From: Undaria pinnatifida
Taxonomy: Eukaryota > Sar > Phaeophyceae > Laminariales > Alariaceae
Assembly: GCA_012845835.1 (NCBI GenBank)
Contig: JABAKD010000016.1
Span: forward strand, 6,665,919-6,729,918
Length of the DNA: 64,000 nt
Direction of reading: 5' to 3'
Every line of letters begins with the position of its first letter. Position 1 is the first letter of the stretch. The notes under the pieces were generated by a model. It saw only the letters and a list, made by a program, of their open reading frames with translations, was not told the DNA's origin and did not search any database. Made by a program: the position numbers and the translations under genes. Shown in pieces: positions 42,801-49,460 of this stretch.

Positions 42801-45166
42801 CCCTCGTCTTCCTCCCGACTCCCGACCCCTCGGGCTGGCCGTCGAAATGGTGCAGTTGAGAATTGATGACTGTTAGCTCAGAGGATAAGGCTTCTCCAAC
42901 ACAAACCACACCTAGTTAGTAGTTGTGCGTTCAATCAACACCCTCTAAAGTATTCGCCTTCAGCTGAAAGTTGTCATAGGTCAGTGGGCACGGTGTGTCT
43001 CAAACACAATCAACACCTGATAGCTGTGCCTTCCAACACCCTGTAAACAAGTCGCCTTCAGTTACCTGTTACCTCAGTGGCTAACGGTGTATCTCAAAAC
43101 ACAATCAACATTTGGCAACTGTGCATTCGAACCACACTCCGTAATCAAATTCGCTTCAACCCTTTTAGAACTGCAACCACGTTTTTTGGGACAAGCTACT
43201 TAGAAATAGTGGGGGATAATCTTTGTTATCGTAAAATGAAAAATCATTTCCGCCCTCATTCCATGGCCCCAACGTCCCTTTACCTCCTCCCGGGCCCCCG
43301 GGCTGGCCGTTGAAGTGGTGCAGTTGAGAATCCAAAGTTTCCAGGTTGCTATCGGCGATGGCATAGACGTTTCCTCCTGCCCCTCCCGACCCCCCTGACG
43401 GCCGCTTCCTCGTGGGGTTATCTCCTGCCAGTTTCATGGCCGCCAGCCAAAAAACAAAAAGCTTGCACCGTTGGGATATGGAGGCGGTGCTTTTTCGTGG
43501 GACTACATGTAGGGGGCCAGTGATCACGGTCGAAAAGACTCCCTAAGTTCTTCCAAGTACGCCATGTGTAGGAAAACTCGTAGGGTGCATCGTTTCGTTT
43601 GACGACAATGTTGCTGCAGTAACGCATTTCGAACCACGACGGCTGATAAACAGTATATATAATGTAATACTGATTCCAGAGGGTTGACAGCTTACGCTAT
43701 ACCTACAATGGGACCCGAAGGGTGCGCCAGCTAGCGTTGGGCTGCGAAAGCAACTGAGTTAAATCGACACACGACGCGTGTGAAAATACGTGGAAGTGTG
43801 GTGAGCTAAAGCTTTATTTTTCCCCATCCGCCGGAGGATTTAAAAAAAAAAAAAAAAAAGTTGATAGTTAGACTACAAACAGTACTCCCCGAGGTCAAGC
43901 TTTCATTACGCTTGCCGATCCTCTATATAAGAAGAAACTAAAATTTAGCAGTGAACATCCACTCTACTTGCAACGCGTGCCGTAGTAAGCCCTCCTCTCA
44001 CCCTCCATACTGACGCATCCGTCGCCGCCTTTGCCGCCCGTGGCCACAACGCGGAGTTTGTCGACAAACTGTTGCCACATGGGCATCGAGGTGACACATC
44101 AGAGGCGAGTGAGCGGAACAAAACGGGCAGCGCAGCGCGAGGGAATACATTGTCGGTGTGCGTGTCCTTCACATGCAACCGTTCTTTCTACCCTCTGACA
44201 TCCGTTACATAGAGTCCATGTCGATCCCTGATGCTATCATAAAAAGGAACCATGCCGCCCCGCGGTCACAGAGTAGAGCAGATGGCATTCGATCGCCGAT
44301 AGCTTGTAATGAGCCAATATAATGCTTCTGCGAAAACACCGCGCCGAATCGCACGTCACAAGACCAGAAGTCAGTGCAGATGTGAACGTGCACACCAGCT
44401 GGTGCACACCCGAACCAAACTCGTCTGCATATTGTGCGATTACGTTCTACTCTCCGGTATGCATGATACCGACCGAAAACTTGAAAACTTGCATCCCGTC
44501 GTCGCGTCGCTCATTTAGTAGAATAGGGGCGCGTCGTACAGCCGCACGCGGAACGAGCAGCAGGGAGCTCGTACCTGGTACCGGTATGATATAACGTGCG
44601 GGGTTGCATGCACACCCTAACACGTACGCTGCAGCAAAGCAAAGCCACTCCTTCAAACAACGAACAGTGCATGGTATTCGATCGCAGCATGCTCGAAGGT
44701 ACAACGTACTTGGTGTGCGGTATCGAGCCTCTGATATGGAAACCGCGAGTCTTGCGGGGCTCCTCGTACGAGATGGTCCGTAGTGGGTCACATGTGCTGT
44801 ATGCCAACATTGGTTAGAGCAGGCAGCTGACCAGTTGTAGGAGATATAATGGCGCACTGGAGACTGGGGGGCATCATTCGTGGAGTATCCTTCGCCGTAC
44901 GTACAGGTGGCAGTATGATAGCATTCAACGCGCTATGGTGGGTCGCCGACGCAGGTCGCAGGGAGGGACGTCTATGCAACCGACTCTGAACTCGCCTTGT
45001 ACTGTCCCTTGTACTTGCTCCGACGCTTGCCAGCAACTCCTCCGGCTTTTCGATGCAACACTGTCGCCCATGCAACAATGCCCTCATTGAAGTTTCCACC
45101 AGCAAATAAAGGTTCTCGCACTCTTCCCAGCGATTTCAATCGGGATGCACCTCGAGCCAGCAACAT
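27690..45166 (-). CDS. Obg-family GTPase, GTPBP10/ObgH2-like, nine exons
   Basis: Exons on the minus strand: 45166-44996, 44068-44002, 43424-43284, 39821-39748, 34994-34878, 31452-31276, 30897-30645, 29391-29328, 27885-27690. All junction phases agree and the total is 1260 nt (419 residues plus TAA). Residues 1-25 are Arg-rich and amphipathic ([12 protein letters not shown]), like a mitochondrial presequence. Residues 58-190 form the glycine-rich Obg fold ([36 protein letters not shown]). The G domain has G1 GYPNAGKST (211-219), a G2-region TT in YPFTTLTP (234-241), G3 DIPG (258-261), G4 NKTD (328-331) and G5 ISA (354-356). Obg proteins assist large ribosomal subunit assembly; the closest remembered pattern is animal GTPBP10, a mitochondrial ribosome assembly factor. 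The acidic C-terminal tail is lineage-specific. Weak points are the GC donor of exon 1 and the acceptor of exon 5. Confidence 0.88.
27886..29327 (-). other. Intron 8 of the Obg-like gene
   Basis: Contains a 72-bp duplication at about 28172-28318 (TTGTTCGCCGTTTTTTTTTGCC), a duplication of about 57 bp at 28890-28998 (CAGAACATTCTATGGTTCTA) and, at 29157-29327, degenerate copies of the exon 8 end. No coding sequence recognised. Confidence 0.6.
29328..29391 (-). CDS. Obg-like gene exon 8
   Basis: A 64-nt exon with a strong acceptor (TTTTGTTTTGCAG) and donor GTGAGA. Encodes [14 protein letters not shown], bridging G4 to G5. Its donor end is one of three degenerate tandem copies (see findings). Confidence 0.9.
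29540..29745. repeat. GGGTCGGGTC / GACCCGACCC inverted array (intron 7)
   Basis: Three units of about 45 bp on the left carry GGGTC(A/G)GG and CAGGAGGT. They are answered on the right by GACCCGACCGGATCCGACCC and ACCCTACCCGACCCG. The transcript could fold into a long GC-rich hairpin. Confidence 0.65.
29746..30480. other. Remainder of intron 7, no recognised element
   Basis: Short ORFs only; see the rejected list for the Val/Ala/Gln-rich minus-strand ORF. Confidence 0.45.
30645..30897 (-). CDS. Obg-like gene exon 7 (G3, G4)
   Basis: Acceptor ACGCAG, donor GTGGGT after NKTDLR. Contains [12 protein letters not shown] and [14 protein letters not shown], near-diagnostic for Obg, and ends in phase 1. 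Confidence 0.95.
31276..31452 (-). CDS. Obg-like gene exon 6 (G1, G2)
   Basis: Acceptor GGTCAG, donor GTGAGT, phase 0 at both ends. Contains [16 protein letters not shown] (P-loop) and YPFTTLTP, so it holds the core of the GTPase. Confidence 0.95.
31585..31900 (+). repeat. Repeat family E, partial (intron 5)
   Basis: Shares CACTTTTTTGG..AACA, TGATTCACGGGTTTCCTCA, CCATGGGATTGTTCATCGG and GTACAGAGCTCCCC with the 49.5, 50.5 and 55.1 kb copies. Confidence 0.55.
31970..32095 (+). repeat. tRNA-like SINE head fragment (intron 5)
   Basis: GTGGTTACCCCGTCGGTTTCG followed about 75 nt later by GGTTCAAGTCCGTAATCGGG resembles a degraded A/B-box head. The spacing is too long for a functional tRNA. Confidence 0.3.
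32926..33125. repeat. 106-bp tandem duplication (intron 5)
   Basis: Two units share TATCTCTTTCTTATAATxAGC and GATGTCAGAAAATAATGG. Confidence 0.8.
33260..34868 (-). repeat. Repeat family A, long inverted copy or copies (intron 5)
   Basis: Reads as the reverse complement of the 1.9-2.9 kb copy, ending with the head GCTTGCAAAGATGAGTTTCG..TCACAGCTGGAGTG at 34800-34852. C-homopolymer tracts (33650-33670, 33843-33880, 34126-34160) mirror the G tracts elsewhere. At least two heads or internal repeats are present, so it is nested. It ends about 10 bp from the exon 5 donor. Confidence 0.75.
34878..34994 (-). CDS. Obg-like gene exon 5
   Basis: Encodes [19 protein letters not shown] and the following Obg-fold end. 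The donor GTGAGA is clear. The acceptor (AAAAAAG before 34994) lacks a pyrimidine tract; it was chosen because it is the in-phase site. A longer exon with the TTGTAG acceptor near 35060 would need another upstream junction. Confidence 0.75.
35505..35640 (+). repeat. Degenerate GGTTAGGTTTGGG array (intron 4)
   Basis: Repeated GGGGTTAGGTTAGGTTT words over about 130 bp resemble a degenerate telomere-like satellite. Confidence 0.75.
36236..36543 (-). mobile_element. SINE family B, near full length with both boxes (intron 4)
   Basis: This is the best-preserved head: the reverse complement gives GGTGGCGTATCAAGTT (36519-36532 area) and GAGTTCGAATCC (36475-36486), spaced as tRNA A and B boxes. The body and CTGTGACCACGGCTTGTCCA tail are complete, and a T/G-rich stretch flanks the tail. 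It has the same orientation as the host gene. Confidence 0.8.
37038..37225. mobile_element. MITE family F, copy 1 (intron 4)
   Basis: Inverted ends ACCACTTTTTCGACAACATG (37049 on) and CATGTTGTCGAAAAAGCGGT (to 37213) match at all but one position over 26 bp. The interior has GTTAGCATTAGGGTTAGGG followed by a TA run. The copy at 54174-54353 shares the sequence from CAGTAGAG to TACCCTCG, which defines the outer limits. Confidence 0.8.
37555..37900. repeat. Minisatellite, about 77 bp x 4.5 (intron 4)
   Basis: Units contain AAACGTGAAGT.TT, GGCACGACAAG and AACAACCA(A)GAGGGG with 15-25% variation. Minus-strand ORFs through it are chance products. Confidence 0.8.
38014..38838. mobile_element. Foldback-type element H, long copy (intron 4)
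   Basis: Ends AGGGTGCTTGCGGGATG.. and ..GAAACGCCCT. The arms of about 110 bp are recognisably inverted, though diverged, down to AACCCAAGGCCAACCCAA (38102-38121) and GACTGGCCTTGGGTTG (38737-38752). The interior of about 600 bp is non-coding and includes GCGCAGCGCAGAGCCGCGCTGCGCC. Confidence 0.6.
39580..39950 (-). repeat. Diverged family C sequence surrounding Obg-like exon 4
   Basis: GGAGCCTGGCCTGTAACCAC and ACTCAATTATGGCGATGAGT match the family C core in the same orientation as the copy at 1-215. The match ends before the exon 4 coding segment. Confidence 0.45.
39748..39821 (-). CDS. Obg-like gene exon 4
   Basis: Acceptor GGCCTTTAG, donor GTGAAG. Encodes [20 protein letters not shown], the conserved VPxGT segment of Obg. 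It lies inside a diverged family C repeat region, so a repeat has come to surround a conserved exon. Confidence 0.88.
40867..41125. mobile_element. MITE family G, copy 2 (intron 3)
   Basis: Ends GCACGTACTAGG and CCTAGCACGTGC are inverted with one mismatch. The interior shares GCCCCTGCCAACCTCG, GGGTCGGGTTGGTCTGGGCA and GTACAA-type sequence with the 16.9 kb copy. It carries four consecutive GGTTAG units at about 40981-41007. Confidence 0.75.
41205..41390 (-). repeat. Repeat family A, head-proximal fragment (intron 3)
   Basis: The reverse complement contains the head (AGAGCTGTGAGATCGACCCA), TCAGCTCTGCAAGCTGCGTG and the AAGGATGCAGGTCGGTGAC block. It is closest to the diverged 1.16 kb copy. Confidence 0.65.
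41806..42095. mobile_element. Foldback element H, short copy (intron 3)
   Basis: Two arms of about 120-130 bp are inverted. Left arm: AGGGTCTTTGCGGCAT, TTGTTGGGTAGGAAA, AACCCAAGGCCAACCCAACG. Right arm: GGGTTGGCTTGGCCTTGGG, TTTCCTACCCCAACAAAA, CCCGCAGACACCCT. The loop is about 45 nt. It would form a long imperfect hairpin in the Obg-like pre-mRNA. No coding capacity. Confidence 0.8.
42215..43250 (+). repeat. Composite array of repeat families I and K (intron 3)
   Basis: Five family I segments (TTTTAGCACTGCACCCACG.., TTTGGGACAA, GTGGGGGATAA, GAGCCCTCATTCCATGG) near 42220, 42340, 42590, 42700 and 43160 alternate with family K tRNA-like segments near 42490, 42865, 42970 and 43065. An example of the latter is TTACCTCAGTGGCTAACGG..GTGCATTCGAACCAC. 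K looks tRNA-derived. I and K together may form one SINE, since the order K then I repeats. Confidence 0.65.
43284..43424 (-). CDS. Obg-like gene exon 3
   Basis: Acceptor CTGGCAG, donor GTAAAG. Encodes the [11 protein letters not shown] glycine loop and a Pro/Gly end. Starts and ends in phase 1, matching its neighbours. Confidence 0.85.
43755..43845 (-). repeat. Repeat family J, inverted copy (intron 2)
   Basis: GTGGAAGTGTGGTGAGCT and CCCCATCCGCCGGAG are the reverse complement of the 322-412 and 10775-10865 copies. An A-run of 18 follows. Confidence 0.65.
44002..44068 (-). CDS. Obg-like gene exon 2
   Basis: Acceptor GGCAACAG, donor GTGAGA. Encodes [17 protein letters not shown] and a few more residues, the start of the Obg fold. 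Ends in phase 1. Confidence 0.88.
44996..45166 (-). CDS. Obg-like gene exon 1 (start, presequence)
   Basis: 57 codons. The ATG at 45166 is chosen because it gives an Arg-rich presequence-like end; an in-frame ATG 39 codons upstream (45283) is possible. The phase-0 end at AAG uses a GC-type donor (GCGAGT). The alternative donor GTTGCA, six codons further on, is a poorer match. Confidence 0.65.
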
Positions 45167-45494
45167 CTCGGCGTCCAGCTGCGTTCCCAGGCCTGTGATC
45201 CCCGTGATCCCGACACAACCCCAAATTTGATCCCAACCGGGTGGAGTTCCAAGTGTTGAATATGCATGTATGGTCCTGGCCACTTTCGCGTTCAGACCAC
45301 GAAAAAAACCAAAAAAAAAAACTGTTTCTAGGCTGCTTCCAAGAGATCTGTACTATTGTGTGGAAGAGACCTACCAGACGTAAACCGCATTACTTCGAAG
45401 TATGTGTAGTTAGTTGGATGTGATGTGCGCACGCGTGGTGATCTGATTGGCCCTCCAAAGCGAGTGAAGCGCGCTCCGTGTATTAGGTGCTGCC
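45167..45494. promoter_or_regulatory. Shared divergent upstream region (Obg-like / RING gene)
   Basis: 328 bp separate the two predicted start codons, which face away from each other. A CCAAT-type word (ATTGG at 45446-45450) lies 45 bp before the RING ATG. No TATA box is obvious. Bidirectional promoter activity is inferred from spacing only. If the Obg-like start is at 45283 the gap is 211 bp. Confidence 0.45.
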
Positions 45495-45597
45495 ATGACG
45501 TCGGCCGTTTTCTTGCCGTTCTGCAATGCTTGTCTCACGGAGATCGAAGGTGGGACACAGGGGTTCCTGCTTTCCTGTGGTCACTTCATCTGCCGTG
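45495..45597 (+). CDS. RING gene exon 1
   Basis: ATG then AVFLPFCNACLTEIEGG..LSCGHFICR, ending in phase 1 at a perfect GTAAGT donor. Contains the first five zinc ligands. Confidence 0.85.
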
Positions 45598-48500
45598 GTA
45601 AGTAATCTCCTCCTTTTTTTCATGCTGCGCTTGCTTTCTAAATGATGATGAGATAGATGCTGCACGTTGAGCGGCATGTCATACATACTTGTAGTCGAGC
45701 AGCATACCGGTAGTCTACGCAGTTTCCATGACAATCGCTGCATGTCGTTCCCCTGCCTGCTTGCAGTGTTTTCGTTTGGTATCTGAGATCATGGATGTTC
45801 TGCTTTTTTTGGTGGTTCTGATCATTATTAATAATAGATACGAACGTTCTTCGCCCCGCGGTAAAGTATACCTTGGTAAAGTATACCTGGTACGTATATA
45901 TACGTACATTGCGAACGAAGCAAGGCCAATCTCGATTTTCAAAACCTCCAAGTACAGAGTACTTCAATCTGCTGTACGTAGTGTAGTAGCTGTAGTAGAC
46001 GATGAGCAAAAAGGCGAGCGAAAAAGCGCGCTCTTTCGTCCCGGGATATCGTATCTGGTGTCCAGTGCTAGCATCTGTCCTAGATTTGAAACGAGATCCC
46101 TAAACCAATCTATGTAGATTATGGTTTGATGCATATATCGTAGAGAGCTCTTTCTTCTACGAGTGCGACGAGTTGAATCTCGACCTGCTAACTACTACTA
46201 CTGCTGTTACAGCAGAACGTTGAGGCACTCTATTAATACTACAAGCACGGGTAACGAGTATGATATTAGGTACTGGAGAGCTGCCCTGTTCAAGGAAGGT
46301 CTGTGATTTCGAAGCCTCCGTTGCAAAATTCTGCAGCCCAGAGCAGCAGTTCACGAGAGAGTACTACTACCGATGTGGGATGGTAGTCCCTCCACACCAA
46401 GAGTAAAAAATATTTGCTACTGGTACTCGACTGCTGGACTGCTGTGGAGTCGTAGTATCAAATAGCCTACCTGGTACGTATTAATAGTACTCTTCTGAAA
46501 GGAGATAGATATGTTCTCCTGCGTATAATACAAGTTACAGTAACTTTTCGGGATCTCTACAGCTTACTCGTAGAGCTCTGGAACTATTTTATCATATGAA
46601 ACATACGTATGTATGCAGTCCTCTGTAGTAGAGTCTAATAATAGTCTACTGGCAGAGCCACGGAACTACGTCCCGGGTATTGAATGTGGTGACCGCAATA
46701 ATAGTGGCTCTCAAGTGTCTGTCCGTAGTGTATTTACAGTATTGATAGTAGTGCACCCCCCGGCGCTCGCTATATCAGTGCGTGTGAAATCGCTTCTTGG
46801 CACGTAGTCTAGTTTATATGGGAACAACCAGTAGTATGTCAGCATGTGGAATGGGGCCGGTTGCCACTGCAGTAGGTACCGGTGTTTCCGGCGTGGTGGC
46901 GCATACCGGCACTATAGAAGAACATTTTAATATTTGACGAGACTCGTTCGGTTCGCGTCTCTTCCGGCGGTCAGGGTGTTGCCGAGGGGACCAACCATCT
47001 GTCTGCCCGCACTGCGGCAGTCACGGCCGTGCGGCTGTGTTGGACCACCCGCCAGCGGAAGTTCGAGACTACCTACAGGCACGTAAAGCTGGCTTCGAAT
47101 GACAATTTTAGGGCCCAGTACGTTACATAATTTGATAGCAACAACGCTGAGACGGTCATTGCCACTGGCATTCGCCAATTTTCCTTCCCCACATCTTCCC
47201 ATTTTTATTTTTAGATATAATTTATTATATCCCTCGTCAACGTTCCATCCTCACAGCTACGACTGCTGTCCATCGATAAAATAGATTACTGAGTACCTGT
47301 GTCTGATAGACGGAGTCGCCGAAAAATCGTGCAACCTAACTTTCATGAAGCGCTTCACGCCCTTACAGGCGGTCGGCGAGATCTCAATCCCCCAACCTGA
47401 TGATGTATGATGCTTCTCACAACCCACAACCATATTTTCCACATTAGATTGGTCCCTCGCCCGATGGCGTTTAGGTGAGTCCATGTTTGACACCTAATTT
47501 ACACCCCCCGCCCCCAGCGGTTATGCGTGAAGAGGGTCTATGGCCGTACGACTACGACTGGCTATGCATGAAAGGAGACCCCCCCCCCTTGCCCACAACG
47601 GTGCTACGTCTCAAAAGGGATGCGTGGTCAATGTTCAAATAACTACTATGTAAAGCAAGCAACAAAACAAGCACGCCCCCGCTCCCTCCCTCCGGCCCCC
47701 GACCCTCGGCCCTCACCCGTCTCTACAGCACCCATCCGTGCAGTTCAGGACGGTCACCGACGTGGTAACGTTCCAGCTTGACCACTTTCGCGCCACTGCA
47801 AAACAGGTGCCGGTCGTGTTGAACATACAGCATATCTATAGTTATAGTCTATATATAGATTATGTTTTGAGGCTTTCCCTGGGATTGGAAGTCGATCGAT
47901 AATATACGCCGGAGCCGGTAGCTCAGTAGGTTAACATCTCATACTTGTCCTCGACAACTGGGACCAATCACACATCATTTCCCCTATCAGGAGGGCCATG
48001 TGCTGCGGTGTATTCGACGGCTGCATGCGCATTTCCCAATGGTATTAGCGGTACCGCCTCCGTATTTGCATCTGCTGTCTGTCGTATCGTAGCCCTCGAG
48101 GGTGGCTGAGACCACAAACTAGCCTCCTCCGAGATAACGAAATGCAGCGTTGAACGTGCGCCGACAGCCTTTCCACGCATCGGGCAGATTATATCGATCC
48201 CCACGTAATGATGTAGATCTCTTTTCGGGATCAATTCCTGATGTATGCGATCTGAGCGACCTAGATTGTGTTTGCCGAGGGTGGGGTCTGTGTGACACGG
48301 CTCTTACGCGCGAACGTGCTAGCTGGGTGGAATCTGTATGCAATACGGCTCTTGCACATCTCATAAAACATCAAATAATTGGATCAAGATAACCTAAACC
48401 GTGATGTGTGCAATGTGTGTGTGCCTTTCTCAGGCCGGTAAGGCACTGCACGAGATTCGACTCCTCTACTCTCGCGAGGTGAAGCGGCGAGAAGAGGCAG

Positions 48501-49429
48501 AACAAGAGACTCAAGGTTGGCGACAAAGAGCACAGACAGCGGAGGAGAACGCTCAGAGCAGGGGGGGGGGGGGGGGGCTTGTTAAGGGGGGGGGCATCGC
48601 TGAGCGCCGCAAGCCTAGGACGAGAAAACTTGCTGGTGGATCGCGCTACTAACGGCGTCGGTAATGGCTGCGACAGCGTCGACTCTCCGATCGGGAAGCT
48701 CAGGCAAAGGTTCTTCGGGTCTCGCGAAGAGCAGCGAGCGCCAACAGCCACCAGCAGCACTGAAGCGCTACCGACAGGGGTGCTGTCCCGTACCGACCGA
48801 CCCGCCGCCGAAAGAATAAATGTTCCCCAAGATCGAAGAGTGGGGGGGGTTGGCACAGCAGCTTTCCTCGGAGATCGACGAGTCGCGGGGGGTGGTAAAG
48901 CAGCTCCCGTCAGTGGGCTTTCGCGATCGTCCGTTTCGTCTGAGCGGAATCAATCCCAGCCTCGACCAGTGGAAGCACGGGGGCAGCGTCCACAGTCAGC
49001 GGCGCCTGCAGGAAAGGCACCACCCGGTAGAGCTGCTACGATCACACCAGGAGCGTCCGACACAGGTGCGCGACCGAAAATATCATTCTCGGGACCATCA
49101 CCAGCTCGCCCCTTTGCGCGCGGCGAAGGAAAGAAGCCAGACACCCCGCGGGTAGGATCGGGCCACGGCCAGCCCCTGAACGCACCCCCTTCGCAGCAAC
49201 TGCGTGCTTCGTCTGGGGAACAGCGGCCGCGACAATGGGCGGTGGAAACGCCGCAGCGGACTGTGGAAACGTCGCAGGTATTGGGAACTCCCGGGCGTCC
49301 TGTGCGCCCAGCCTGGCAAGACGGTCGCAGCCCGCGGGGCGGGGCGGGGGGGAAGGTGCAGCTGGCGTGGAGGCCTCAGACTCCTCAAAGTGGGCAGGTG
49401 TCGTCTTCAGTGTCGCACCAGCTGGATCA

Positions 49430-49460
<31 letters not shown>

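Noticed and set aside
44972-45283. Separate single-exon gene starting at 45283
   Set aside because: The 3' part is better explained as exon 1 of the Obg-like gene; the upstream extension has no presequence character, although that start cannot be excluded.
47911-47980. Functional tRNA gene
   Set aside because: The T-arm is degraded (no TTCGAATC loop) and the acceptor stem does not pair; better explained as a SINE head or pseudogene.
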